Below, piece by piece: positions 26,188-35,058 of a DNA stretch of 64,000 bases (positions within the stretch are counted from its first letter, which is position 1; each line of letters begins with the position of its first letter). Location of the stretch: the NCBI GenBank assembly GCA_963820375.1, contig CAWFZX010000028.1:1-64000 (forward strand), written 5' to 3'. This DNA is from AWTP1-13 sp963820375. GTDB taxonomy: Bacteria; Pseudomonadota; Alphaproteobacteria; Rhizobiales; Hyphomicrobiaceae. Both the position numbers and the translations under genes were made by a program. The notes under the pieces were generated by a model that searched no databases, was not told the origin of the DNA, and saw only the letters and a program-made list of their open reading frames with translations.

Positions 26188-27507
26188 ATGTGGCTGTGGC
26201 GCGCGCTATTGGGGCTTGTCGGCGCCGTCCTCGGCGTCACGGTCGGCTTCCTGTGTCTTACCCGGCAACCCGCCCTACCGGCCATTGCGGCTGCCGACAC
26301 GGCCAGCTTCGATGCTGCGCTGGTCGCCAAGGGCGCCGATTTGGCCATGATCGGCAACTGCAACGTCTGCCACACCAGTCACGACGGCATGCCATATGCC
26401 GGCGGCCGGCCGCTGCAGACGCCATTCGGCACGATCTATGCCACCAACATCACGCCCGATCCCGACACGGGGATCGGGTCATGGTCGCCAGCGGCGTTCC
26501 TGCGTGCGATGCGCGAGGGTGTGAGGCGCGACGGTGCCCATCTTTACCCGGCCTTTCCCTACGACCACTTCACCAGGGTATCGCCTGGCGATTTGCACGC
26601 CCTTTACGCGTTCCTCATGACGCGCGAGCCGGTGCGCGCGCACACGCCTGCCAACGCGCTGCCCTTCCCCTGGTCGCAGCGGGCTTTGATCGCGGCCTGG
26701 AAGCTCCTGTATTTCCGGCCGGGCGAGCTCAAATCCGACCCCGTGCTGAGTGCCGAACTCAACCGCGGTGCCTACTTGGTCGAAGGGCTCGCACATTGCG
26801 GCGCCTGTCACACCCCGCGCAACGGGCTGGGTGCCGAGCAGAACGATCGCTACTTTGCCGGCGGCGAGAGCGAAGGCTGGCACGCGCCGGCCCTGAGCGC
26901 TGCCTCGACCACGCCGGTGCCGTGGACATCCGAGCAGCTTTTCAGCTACCTGCGCAACGGCTTTGTCGCACCACACGGCGTCGCCGCTGGTCCGATGCAG
27001 CCCGTGGCAGACAATCTCGGAGCGGTGGCTCAGCAAGATGTCAAGGCCATTGCCGCCTACGTCGCCGCCATGATCGCTCCGGCCACCGTGGCTCGGCAGC
27101 CAAAGCCCAGTCAAGCTAGACCACAGGCCAACTTCCAATCGGCAGCAAGGGTGTCCACGCAGCTGAACGCCCCCCATAGCGTGGACGGCGCTGTCATTTA
27201 TGCCGGCGCGTGCGCGCTCTGTCACGAGACGAGCGGGCAGCAATTCTCCGCACATGGCATTCATCTGGCCGCAAGCAAGCTCATCACTATGCCGGATGCG
27301 CGCAATCTTGCGCATGTCATCCTCGAAGGCATCCCTCCACCGCAAGCGTCGCCCGCCGCCCAGATGCCAGGCTTCGCCGATGCATTTACCGACGGCCAAA
27401 TTGCCACGCTGATGGCCTACTTGCGCCGCACCTTCAGCGACCAGCCGGCATGGCGCGGGCTTGAGGACCAGGTCCGCGAGGCGCGGCAGCTCCCCGGCAA
27501 GCCTTGA
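26188..27507 (+). CDS. triheme cytochrome c, electron acceptor of the adjacent molybdoenzyme
   Basis: 439 residues with one N-terminal membrane anchor ('WLWRALLGLVGAVLGVTVGFLCL') and three CxxCH sites: CNVCH (58-62), CGACH (204-208) and CALCH (342-346), each starting a class-I cytochrome c domain. This matches the triheme subunit of membrane-linked dehydrogenases such as alcohol or nicotinate dehydrogenases. It is directly upstream of the 2Fe-2S and molybdopterin subunits (35-base gap), so it probably passes their electrons to the respiratory chain. ATG 26188 is chosen at the start of the anchor. Confidence 0.92.
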   Translation: MWLWRALLGLVGAVLGVTVGFLCLTRQPALPAIAAADTASFDAALVAKGADLAMIGNCNVCHTSHDGMPYAGGRPLQTPFGTIYATNITPDPDTGIGSWSPAAFLRAMREGVRRDGAHLYPAFPYDHFTRVSPGDLHALYAFLMTREPVRAHTPANALPFPWSQRALIAAWKLLYFRPGELKSDPVLSAELNRGAYLVEGLAHCGACHTPRNGLGAEQNDRYFAGGESEGWHAPALSAASTTPVPWTSEQLFSYLRNGFVAPHGVAAGPMQPVADNLGAVAQQDVKAIAAYVAAMIAPATVARQPKPSQARPQANFQSAARVSTQLNAPHSVDGAVIYAGACALCHETSGQQFSAHGIHLAASKLITMPDARNLAHVILEGIPPPQASPAAQMPGFADAFTDGQIATLMAYLRRTFSDQPAWRGLEDQVREARQLPGKP

Positions 27508-27542
27508 TCCCCCCGCGCTAGCGCGCGTGCACTGGAGGTCTC

Positions 27543-28043
27543 ATGCTGACGCTCAACGTCAACGGCCAATCCCAGCAAGTGGACGCGGACGCGGCAACAC
27601 CACTTTTGTATGTGCTGCGCGACGATCTCGGCCTCAACGGAGCCAAGTTCGGTTGCGGGCTTGGCCAGTGTGGCGCCTGTACGGTCTTGTTGGACGACAA
27701 GCCAGTGCTGTCTTGCATCACGCCGGTCGCGGTCACTGAAGGCCGCCACATCACCACCCTGGAAGGGCTTGGCAGCACCGACGATCCCGGCCCAGTGCAG
27801 GCAGCCTTTATCGCCGAGCAGGCGGCGCAGTGTGGCTTCTGTATTCCCGGCATGATCCTGCGCGCCGAGGCATTGCTCCGCCGCAATCCCAGTCCTTCCG
27901 ATCAGGAGATCCGAACCCACATGAGTGCTAACCTGTGCCGCTGTGGCACACACATGCGGATCCTCGCCGCGGTGCAACGAGCGGCACGCGTCGTGCGCTC
28001 GGTGAAGGGTGAGCCTTCCCGGTCACAAGAGGCGCGGCAATGA
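27543..28043 (+). CDS. 2Fe-2S subunit of xanthine-oxidase-family dehydrogenase (IorA/NdhA-like)
   Basis: 166 residues. The plant-ferredoxin-type cluster is bound by 'CGLGQCGACTVLL...SCITP', and the second cluster by 'AQCGFCIPGM' and 'NLCRCGTHMRI'. This is the small two-cluster subunit seen in isoquinoline 1-oxidoreductase and nicotinate dehydrogenase. It overlaps the next gene by four bases (ATGA). The likely role is to transfer electrons from the molybdenum site to the triheme cytochrome. Confidence 0.94.
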   Translation: MLTLNVNGQSQQVDADAATPLLYVLRDDLGLNGAKFGCGLGQCGACTVLLDDKPVLSCITPVAVTEGRHITTLEGLGSTDDPGPVQAAFIAEQAAQCGFCIPGMILRAEALLRRNPSPSDQEIRTHMSANLCRCGTHMRILAAVQRAARVVRSVKGEPSRSQEARQ

Positions 28044-30247
28044 GTGCCCCCCGAACCGCGCTGTCGCGCCGCACGCTGCTTGGAGGCGGTGGCGCCTTGG
28101 TGGTAGCCTTCTCGCTGATCCGCCACCCATTTTTGCCCGCTGCCGCGCAGGGTCCACAGCCGCCGCGCTTGCCGGGCAGCCTGCGCACCACGCCCATGCT
28201 CGATGCTTGGATTCGCGTCGACGGCAATGGCATCACCGTCTTCACCGGCAAGGCCGAACTCGGCCAGGGCATCAAAACCGCGCTGTTGCAGGTCGCGGCC
28301 GAGGAGCTCGGGGTCGAGACCGGTCAAATCCTTTTCATCACGGCGGATACGGCCAACACCCCCAATGAGGGCTATACCGCGGGCAGCCAGTCGATGCAGG
28401 ACAGCGCAACGGCTATCCGCCACGCTGCGGCGCAGGCACGCGAACGTCTGCTCGCCGCCGCCAGCGCGCGCTTGGGCGTCCCTGCCGAGCAGTTGATCGC
28501 AAACGACGCCGTGATCACCGCAGCCGACGGCCGCCGTGCCAGCTATCGCGAGCTCGCATCCGCCGAGATTTTGCACGTCGAGGCGCAACCACACTCCACG
28601 CTCAAACAGCCCGGCTCCTATCGCCTGATCGGCAAGCCTGTGGCACGTGTCGACATTCCCGCCAAGGTGACGGGCGCCATTGCCTATGTGCAGGACTTGC
28701 GCCTGCCAGGTATGGTGCACGCGCGCGTCGTGCGCCCGCCAAGCTATGGCGCACGCCTGCGCTCCATCGATGTCTCGGCCGCCGAGCGCATGCCGGGGGT
28801 GCTAAAGGTGGTGCGCGACGGCCAGTTCCTCGCCGTCGTCGCCGAGCGCGAATTCCAGGCGGTCCAAGCCATGGATGGGCTTGCAATGGCGAGCCTGTGG
28901 GATGAGAGCAAGGCCCTGCCCGACCCGGCGCGACTGTACGATTGGCTGCGCAGCGCGCCGGCGAGGGACGACGTCATTCACGCAGTCGGCAGCAGCGCCG
29001 AAAGCGGCGGCCCGTGGCTCGAGGCAGTATACTACCGGCCCTATAAGCTGCACGGGTCGATTGGGCCCTCCTGCGCCGTGGCCGTGGCCGAGGCCGGCGG
29101 CCTGACGGTATGGACGCACTCACAAGGCGTCTACCCCTTGCGCGCTGCACTCGCCGAGCTGCTGGGCTTGGCACCGGACAAGGTGCGCTGCATCCACATG
29201 GAGGGCTCCGGTTGCTACGGCCACAACGGCGCCGACGACGTCGCCGCCGATGCAGCGCTGGTGGCAATGGCGCTGCCGGGCCGACCAGTGCGCCTGCAAT
29301 GGATGCGCGACCAAGAGCACGCCTGGGAGCCGTTCGGAGCGGCCATGATGGCACGCGCGCGCGCCAGTCTCGATCCGCAAGGCGTCGTAGCTGACTGGCG
29401 CTACGAGGTGTGGAGCAATGCCCATTCGACGCGCCCGGGCGGCGCCGGCAATCTGATGCCGGCCTGGCATCTGGCGAGGCCGTTTACGCAGCCAGCTCCC
29501 GCGCCAATCCCGCAGCCCACGGGCGGTGGCGACCGTAATGCCATCCCGCTTTATCAGTTCGCCAACAGCCGCATTGTGCATCATTTCATTGCCGCCATGC
29601 CATTGCGGGTCTCCGCCCTGCGCGGGCTTGGCGCCTACATGAACGTGTTTTCACTCGAAAGCTTCATGGACGAGCTGGCACTCGCGGTTGCAACGGACCC
29701 GATCAAATTTCGCTTGCGTCATCTGCACGACCCGCGAGCGCGCGATGTCATTCAATTGGCGGCCGAGAAATTTGGCTGGATCACCGCGGCGAAACCGACC
29801 AAGGGATCCGGCCGCGGCTTCGCCTTCGCCAGATACAAGAACTTGGCGGCCTACACGGCGGTCGCCGTCGAGCTTGAGGTCAAGCGTGAGACCGGCCAGA
29901 TCCGGCTGTTGCGTTTCGTTGCCGCCAATGACAGGGGCGAGATCGTCAATCCGGATGGTGTGCGCACCAGATCGGGCGGTATCGTGCAGTCCGCGGGCTG
30001 GACGCTGCGCGAGGCGGTCGCCTTTGACGAGATCCGCATCAGCAGCCGAGATTGGAGCACCTACCCGATATTGCGTTTCACCGATCTGCCCGAGCGGGGG
30101 AGGTGCATCACATCGACCGGCCAGGTCAGCCTTTTCTCGGCACCGGCGAATCCGCGCAGGGTCCGACCGCGGCGGCGATTGCCAATGCCATTGCCAATGC
30201 GACGGGAGCGCGTATCCGCGAACTGCCGCTCGCCCTCGGCGCGTTAA
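28040..30247 (+). CDS. molybdopterin subunit of xanthine-oxidase-family dehydrogenase, frameshifted near its 3' end
   Basis: 735 residues as read. A Tat signal ('SRRTLLGGGGALVVAFSLI') is followed by the duplicated aldehyde-oxidase-type domains with the usual signatures 'GKAELGQGIKTALLQVAAEELG', 'SYRLIGKPVARVDIPAKVTG', 'AYVQDLRLPGMVHARVVRPP', 'VSALRGLGAYMNVFSLESFMDELA' and 'VNPDG'. From about 30096, in a run of five G's, the sense frame becomes Arg/Pro-rich nonsense. Another frame from the same point reads 'EVHHIDRPGQPFLGTGESAQGPTAAAIANAI', the expected family C-terminus. That segment holds the GxGE glutamate normally needed for base catalysis. So a one-base deletion (or sequence error) removes it. 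Confidence 0.9.
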   Translation: MSAPRTALSRRTLLGGGGALVVAFSLIRHPFLPAAAQGPQPPRLPGSLRTTPMLDAWIRVDGNGITVFTGKAELGQGIKTALLQVAAEELGVETGQILFITADTANTPNEGYTAGSQSMQDSATAIRHAAAQARERLLAAASARLGVPAEQLIANDAVITAADGRRASYRELASAEILHVEAQPHSTLKQPGSYRLIGKPVARVDIPAKVTGAIAYVQDLRLPGMVHARVVRPPSYGARLRSIDVSAAERMPGVLKVVRDGQFLAVVAEREFQAVQAMDGLAMASLWDESKALPDPARLYDWLRSAPARDDVIHAVGSSAESGGPWLEAVYYRPYKLHGSIGPSCAVAVAEAGGLTVWTHSQGVYPLRAALAELLGLAPDKVRCIHMEGSGCYGHNGADDVAADAALVAMALPGRPVRLQWMRDQEHAWEPFGAAMMARARASLDPQGVVADWRYEVWSNAHSTRPGGAGNLMPAWHLARPFTQPAPAPIPQPTGGGDRNAIPLYQFANSRIVHHFIAAMPLRVSALRGLGAYMNVFSLESFMDELALAVATDPIKFRLRHLHDPRARDVIQLAAEKFGWITAAKPTKGSGRGFAFARYKNLAAYTAVAVELEVKRETGQIRLLRFVAANDRGEIVNPDGVRTRSGGIVQSAGWTLREAVAFDEIRISSRDWSTYPILRFTDLPERGRCITSTGQVSLFSAPANPRRVRPRRRLPMPLPMRRERVSANCRSPSAR

Positions 30248-30346
30248 AGCCGCCATTGGCATTTGAACTCGGGCTTTCCGTACTGTGGTGCGGCGTTGGC
30301 TCTGCCGCCGCCGAGCCAGGCCGGCCAAGGCGACATCACATTGTGC

Positions 30347-30371
30347 GGAACCGTACGCAGTGGCCACCGTT
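30347..30371 (+). promoter_or_regulatory. EcfG-type promoter (GGAAC-N16-CGTT) before NepR-like gene
   Basis: Exact GGAAC at 30347-30351, 16-base spacer, exact CGTT at 30368-30371. The NepR-like ATG is 45 bases downstream. nepR genes are typically autoregulated by EcfG. Confidence 0.75.
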
Positions 30372-30415
30372 ACCCCCTGACGAATAAGAAGACGTCGACC
30401 GTTCGGAGACGCCCC

Positions 30416-30619
30416 ATGCGCCAGACCGCCTTTGCCGAGATGATCCGACGCGCTCTCCGCGACCAATACGATGCGGTCCTGGCCGAGCCGCTCCCCCAAC
30501 GCTGGCTTGAACTGATCAATGGTTTATATGCAGTGGAGGGGCATGAGCGGCTCGAACGGGCCGAGCAGGATCACAATCCCTCGCCGGCAGCGCCGCGCGC
30601 TAAGATGAGGGTCAACTGA
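30416..30619 (+). CDS. nepR: NepR-like anti-sigma factor
   Basis: 67 residues with a GGAGA ribosome site before ATG 30416. The core 'MIRRALRDQYDAVLAEPLPQRWLELINGL' fits the NepR pattern: a first helix with Leu-Arg-x-x-Tyr-Asp, a short loop, Pro-[LV]-Pro, then an amphipathic helix with Leu-x-Leu-Leu/Ile. NepR binds and inactivates the general-stress sigma factor EcfG until phosphorylated PhyR displaces it. Here it stands alone, just after the molybdoenzyme, with no sigma, PhyR or kinase next to it, but with its own EcfG-type promoter. Confidence 0.75.
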   Translation: MRQTAFAEMIRRALRDQYDAVLAEPLPQRWLELINGLYAVEGHERLERAEQDHNPSPAAPRAKMRVN

Positions 30620-31184
30620 AACGCCAGCATGCCCGGGCCCCAGCATGCCCGGGCCCAAGTCGCGTTCTCTTCGAGGGGGGCGGCAGGGCCCATGCCGGAT
30701 TGCGGCTCTAGGCTGATCGAGCTCGCGGGCGGGCGACCGGAGGCGTACTAGGTAAGCTTACCGATCCTCCAAGTCATTGTACCCACCGGCATCAGGAAAT
30801 CCCTTTGCGGTATGCAAGATTGGCCACGCCGGCGCAGATCTTGCCCGCGCTGGTTGGCCCGATCGGTCAGTGTGAGGCCGAGTGGATGAGCTGTGAAACG
30901 GCGCGAGTGGCAGCATGGCTGCTTGCCTTGTTTGCGACGCACGCCTGCGAAAGGCGCGACTTTTACGATCGGCGCCGATAATGTTTGGGCCGCTCGTAAT
31001 CGTCTCGGCCCCTCCTGGGGCTATGGCAGCGAGCCGAGTTGTCTACCTGTAAGACTGCCGAACCGGCTCTCGATAGCGAGGCGGCGTGGCGTTGGCGTAC
31101 CCGGCGCTGGTGGCAGAGCGGTCGCTCAGGCTCGCGGTTGTGCTGTGCTGGCCCTGCGGGATGGCATCACATGTGGAGCAACCT
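30620..31184. other. intergenic region
   Basis: About 560 bases with only the tandem duplication at its start. No convincing gene, terminator or RNA. Confidence 0.5.
30625..30656. repeat. perfect 16-bp tandem duplication
   Basis: cagcatgcccgggccc occurs twice head to tail, starting five bases after the NepR-like stop codon. Confidence 0.85.
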
Positions 31185-31790
31185 ATGATGCTCAGCAACG
31201 GCTACATCGATGTGCCCGCCGGAAAGATAGCAGCCGTCGTCACCCACCTCAAAATGACGGCCCGCCCCGAGCCGCGTGCTGCTGCAGCCAGCGAAAACCT
31301 GCGCGTTCGCGCGGTGGTTGAGCCATCTGCCACCTGGTATCGGGAGCAGTATCGCCGGGTGGGTGAGAACTGGCTTTGGTTCTCCAGACTCAACCTCGAA
31401 CCCTCGACACTGGAAAAGATTATTCGCGATCCCAAGGTCGAGGTTTATTCTCTCATGTGCGATGGTCGTGACGAGGGACTGCTCGAATTGGATTTTCGCG
31501 TCGAGGGAAAGTGCGAGTTGGCGTTCTTCGGCCTCACTGCGCCATTGATTGGCCGAGGTGCGGGGCGCTTCTTGATGAATTACGCCATCGAGCGTGCCTG
31601 GCGAAGCCCGATCCGCTGCTTTTGGGTGCACACATGCACCTTCGATCATCCCAGCGCGGTTGGTTTCTATCTCCGTTCGGGCTTTCAGCCGTTCAAGCGC
31701 CAGATCGAAATAGCCGACGATCCGCGTCTCAGCGCTGGGTATCCACTAGAAGCTGCGCCACATATTCCCATCATTGCCGCAGCGCCCTAG
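31185..31790 (+). CDS. GNAT-family acetyltransferase
   Basis: About 201 residues from ATG 31185, seven bases after GGAG. The acetyl-CoA motif reads 'CELAFFGLTAPLIGRGAGRFLMNYAIERAW' (G-R-G-A-G loop) and the following 'RCFWVHTCTFDHPSAVGFYLRSGFQPFKR' is the typical B motif. The N-terminal 40 residues are less conserved. Substrate unknown. Confidence 0.85.
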   Translation: MMLSNGYIDVPAGKIAAVVTHLKMTARPEPRAAAASENLRVRAVVEPSATWYREQYRRVGENWLWFSRLNLEPSTLEKIIRDPKVEVYSLMCDGRDEGLLELDFRVEGKCELAFFGLTAPLIGRGAGRFLMNYAIERAWRSPIRCFWVHTCTFDHPSAVGFYLRSGFQPFKRQIEIADDPRLSAGYPLEAAPHIPIIAAAP

Positions 31791-31826
31791 GGGTTGCTTG
31801 GCGGGCAGAGCGGCGTCGGGAGGGCG

Positions 31827-32588
31827 ATGATCTCTCCCATGGCGGAGGCGGCAAGGCGATCGACGACACCCATGATGGACCTGACCGATCATGGCAATGG
31901 CAGCAGTGAACGCAGCAACGTTCTGCGTGAGCTTGCCAAAAGCATGTCGCACCTGATCGGCGCGGCCCGCTGCATCGTTGCGGTGGACGGCGTCGATGGG
32001 GCGGGCAAGACAACGTTTGCTAACGCGCTGGTGCCTTACACCCGGGCCGGCGGCCGCACGGTCATCCGCGCGAGTGTCGACGGATTTCACAATCCCCGTG
32101 CCGTGAGGTACCGGCGCGGGCGGTTTGATGCGCAGGGGTTCTTCGAGGATTCATACGACTACGCCAGCCTCCGCCGATATTTGCTGGACCCGTTTCTCGC
32201 TGGTGCCACAAACCTGCACACCGCACGCTTCGACCATGCGACGGACCAGACAGTGGATTGCACGCAACCGTGCGACGGCAAACAATGCGTGCTGCTGTTC
32301 GATGGCATATTCCTGCATCGCCCCGAGCTCCGGGAATTCTGGGCATGTTCGATTTTTCTGGACGTGCCGTTCGACACGACATTTGCCCGAATGGCGTCGC
32401 GCGACGGCACCCCAGCCGATCCCGACGAAGACCGCAATCGTCGCTATCTCATGGGTCAGCGGCTCTATCTCGCCCAGTGTCGTCCGGCTGAGCTGGCCAC
32501 CTTCGTCGTCGACAATTGCGATTTCTACCAGCCAAAGATCACGCGCAACCGTGCCGGACAAGTTCCACGCCAGCACCCGACGCAGTGA
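31827..32588 (+). CDS. uridine-kinase-like P-loop nucleoside kinase
   Basis: About 253 residues. The P-loop is 'VDGVDGAGKTTFANAL' (Walker A). It is followed by 'VIRASVDGFHNPRAVRYRRGR', a base/Mg region (S-V-D-G-F), and 'GKQCVLLFDGIFLHRPELREFWACSIFLDVP', the Walker-B-like strand. This is the uridine-kinase/phosphoribulokinase-like fold and probably phosphorylates a nucleoside. Start is ATG 31827 with AGGGCG adjacent; 31839 is an alternative. It overlaps nothing. Confidence 0.82.
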   Translation: MISPMAEAARRSTTPMMDLTDHGNGSSERSNVLRELAKSMSHLIGAARCIVAVDGVDGAGKTTFANALVPYTRAGGRTVIRASVDGFHNPRAVRYRRGRFDAQGFFEDSYDYASLRRYLLDPFLAGATNLHTARFDHATDQTVDCTQPCDGKQCVLLFDGIFLHRPELREFWACSIFLDVPFDTTFARMASRDGTPADPDEDRNRRYLMGQRLYLAQCRPAELATFVVDNCDFYQPKITRNRAGQVPRQHPTQ

Positions 32589-32626
32589 CGGATCGAGGCA
32601 GATTTGCCTCGACCGCGCCGGATGGC

Positions 32627-32935
32627 TCAGGCCGGTGAAAGCACATGGATCACCCTGCTGGCGATCATGTCCTTGGTCTTGGCGGCATAGGCAGCCATGT
32701 GCGGGGCCGCAGCATGCGCCTTCAATGCCTCCGGGGTCTCCCACTTTTCGATAACGACGAAGGTATCAGCCCCAAACTGGGTCTGGATTTTACCCATGTC
32801 CGGCGTGTCGGTTGCTGGACCGTACTCGATGCACCCGTTTTCGGCGTGGACAGCCGGCATATTGGCGCGAAACTCGCGCAGGATGGCTTCCCGCATGCCG
32901 GGCTTGGCGGTGATGATCGCAATGACGTGGATCAC
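32627..32935 (-). CDS. antibiotic-biosynthesis-monooxygenase (ABM) domain protein
   Basis: 102 residues: 'VIAIITAKPGMREAILREFRANMPAVHAENGCIEYGPAT' is the first half of the dimeric ferredoxin-like ABM fold, and 'FVVIEKWETPEALKAHAAAPHMAAYAAKTKDMI' is the second (W-E-x-x-E-x-L-x-x-H). The family includes quinol/quinone monooxygenases and detoxifying enzymes. It starts at GTG 32935 behind GGGAG. It ends opposite the kinase, about 40 bases away, so the two genes converge. Confidence 0.85.
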   Translation of the reverse strand: MIHVIAIITAKPGMREAILREFRANMPAVHAENGCIEYGPATDTPDMGKIQTQFGADTFVVIEKWETPEALKAHAAAPHMAAYAAKTKDMIASRVIHVLSPA

Positions 32936-33086
32936 GAGATAGGCTCCCTATCAATTCTGGATGTCGAACGTCGCGTTTCAGGCTATCACCGACTTTCCCG
33001 CAGGCGAAGGGTGCGACAAGGTTTTTTCGCGCAAGGCGCCGGTGAGCTGGCGCGAACTTGGCATGTCGAGAGGAGACAACCCCCCA

Positions 33087-33998
33087 ATGGCAGAGGTGAC
33101 GATCCTGGCGACGGGGCTCGGTTTTCCGGAAGGCCCTGTGATCTGTGCCGACGGCTCGGTAGTCGTGACGGAGATTCGCAATCAGCGCTGTTCGCGAGTG
33201 ACGCCTGACGGCAAGGTGCAGGTATTCTCCGACTGTGGCGGTGGGCCCAATGGATTGGCGATTGGCCCCGACGGGTACTTCTATCTCTGCAACAACGGCG
33301 GCAGTCGCTACCTGGAGGGGCATTCCATGGGTCTGGGGCCTCATCCCGACTACAAGTTCGGCTACATCCAGCGGCTCGACCCGAAGACCGGAGAGGCGAC
33401 GCTGCTCTACAAGGAGGTCAACGGCCAGGCCCTGTCAGCGCCCAATGACTTGGTGTTCGATAGGGAAGGCGGCTTTTATTTCACCGATCTCGGCAAACGC
33501 TACCCGCGTCACCGCGACAACGGCGGCGTGTATTACGCGCACCCCGACGGCTCGAAGGTGGTCGAGGTGGCCTATCCACTGTTGAGCCCCAACGGCTGCG
33601 GGCTGTCTCCCGACGGCAAGAGCCTTTATGTCGCCGATACCGAGGGCGCACGATTATGGGTCTTCGACGTGCAAGGACCTGGCAAGCTTAAACCCAAGAC
33701 GCAGTTTTTGCCGCACAGCGGCCGCCTACTCGCGGGGCTGAGCGGCAACGCCCGCTTTGACAGCCTTGCCGTCATGGCCAGCGGCAACATCACCATCGCC
33801 ACGTTGAACACCGGCTATATCACCGAGATTTCACCAGCAGGCGACATTGTCCGCGCCGTTGCGATGCCGGATTGCTATCCAACCAACATTTGCTTCGGCG
33901 GCGCCGATATGCGCACCGCCTACATTACACTGTCCGATACGGGGCGGTTGGCAGTGATGCAGTGGCCGGAGGCAGGTTTGAAGCTCAACTTCAATTGA
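33087..33998 (+). CDS. SMP-30/gluconolactonase family sugar-lactone hydrolase
   Basis: 303 residues beginning 'MAEVTILATGLGFPEGPVICADGSVVVTEI', the first SMP-30 propeller blade with the metal Glu. It continues with 'PNGLAIGPDGYFYLCNNGG', 'ALSAPNDLVFDREGGFYFTD', 'LLSPNGCGLSPDGKSLYVADTEG' and 'RFDSLAVMASGNI', which carry the conserved Asn and Asp ligands. It probably hydrolyses a sugar or aromatic lactone. The start at 33087 is chosen over upstream ATGs because AGGAG lies 11 bases before it and the family starts there. Confidence 0.88.
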   Translation: MAEVTILATGLGFPEGPVICADGSVVVTEIRNQRCSRVTPDGKVQVFSDCGGGPNGLAIGPDGYFYLCNNGGSRYLEGHSMGLGPHPDYKFGYIQRLDPKTGEATLLYKEVNGQALSAPNDLVFDREGGFYFTDLGKRYPRHRDNGGVYYAHPDGSKVVEVAYPLLSPNGCGLSPDGKSLYVADTEGARLWVFDVQGPGKLKPKTQFLPHSGRLLAGLSGNARFDSLAVMASGNITIATLNTGYITEISPAGDIVRAVAMPDCYPTNICFGGADMRTAYITLSDTGRLAVMQWPEAGLKLNFN

Positions 33999-34149
33999 GC
34001 TGCCCCGGCGTCCACCTGCTGCGCCGGACGCTATGGCGCAGGGATCGACACCGCCAAACCGAGCATGACCCAGCTTGGCAGGGCGCAAGCATTGTCGCCG
34101 GCGTACCCTGGGCTTGCCGTCCTTCGCCGCTTGGCTCGCACGCCGCTTG

Positions 34150-35058
34150 CTACTGGCCCTTTGCGGGTCGCTGAGTTTTCCTGGAAACAGGCCGGGCAAC
34201 AGCCGGCGAGCGGGCAAGCTCTGCCAATCGATCGGCAAGGCGGTTTAGCTGCCAGGCGCGTGCGAGCTTTGCTGCTTTGTCCCAGGTCGGCTTCTGTCCG
34301 CGCAGGGAGGGGAGCGGCGCAGACCGATCCATGGTTGCGATCTTGCGATAAAGGCGCAGTTCGTCGGCTTGCGCTTGAAACCGGCCCGCGCCGATGAGCT
34401 CCTCGAGCGAGGCATGTTTGCGCAAGAGGGCCGCTGCCGTCTTGGCGCCTATGCCCTTGGCACCGGGTATTTTGTCCGACGCATCGCCACGTAGCGCGAT
34501 GAAATCGGGAACCTGCTGTGGCTCGACACCATAGCGCTCGCGCACCTCGGCGGGCCCGATCCTTGCCATTTCACCGGCTTTGATCGGCTGCAGAATGGTG
34601 GTGCGTTGCGACGCCAGTTGGTAGGCATCGCGGTCACCGGTCGCAATGACCACGCTACCCCCGCGTCGTTCCTCCTTGGCGGCCGCAGCGGCAAGAAAAT
34701 CATCAGCCTCGTAGCCTGCAGCTTTGGCGTTGACGAAACCACATGCCGTGACGAACTCGGGCAATACATCCAGCTGCTCCACCAGCTCGTCGTCGAATTC
34801 GCGACCGCTCTGGTAGGCAGGCAGAGCCGCTTGCCGGTAGGTCGATGCCTCCAGCGTGTCCCACCCGACCAACACCGCACGCGGACGCTCGTTGGCATAA
34901 AGGCGCATGAGAACATTGGCGAAGCCAAGAATGGCACCCCCGCCCTTGTCGCCGACGCGGCGAATACTCTTCGGCAAAGCGTGATAGGAGCGATGCGCGA
35001 ACAAATCGCCATCCACCACCAGCAAGGGCTGCTGCCTCAGTATGCGCGCGCGGCTCAC
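34150..35058 (-). CDS. 5'-3' exonuclease/flap endonuclease (polymerase-I-type nuclease domain)
   Basis: 302 residues from GTG 35058, which overlaps the ligase stop as GTGA. 'LLVVDGDLFAHRSYHALP' and 'AVLVGWD' give the first metal Asps; 'GYEADDFLAAAA' and 'VIATGDRDAYQLAS' give the central acidic site. 'DFIALRGDASDKIPGAKGIGAKTAAALL' is the helix-3-turn-helix DNA-binding element. No polymerase domain is present, so it is a free-standing nuclease. Its tight coupling to the ligase suggests the two process the same DNA ends or flaps. Confidence 0.9.
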   Translation of the reverse strand: MSRARILRQQPLLVVDGDLFAHRSYHALPKSIRRVGDKGGGAILGFANVLMRLYANERPRAVLVGWDTLEASTYRQAALPAYQSGREFDDELVEQLDVLPEFVTACGFVNAKAAGYEADDFLAAAAAKEERRGGSVVIATGDRDAYQLASQRTTILQPIKAGEMARIGPAEVRERYGVEPQQVPDFIALRGDASDKIPGAKGIGAKTAAALLRKHASLEELIGAGRFQAQADELRLYRKIATMDRSAPLPSLRGQKPTWDKAAKLARAWQLNRLADRLAELARSPAVARPVSRKTQRPAKGQ

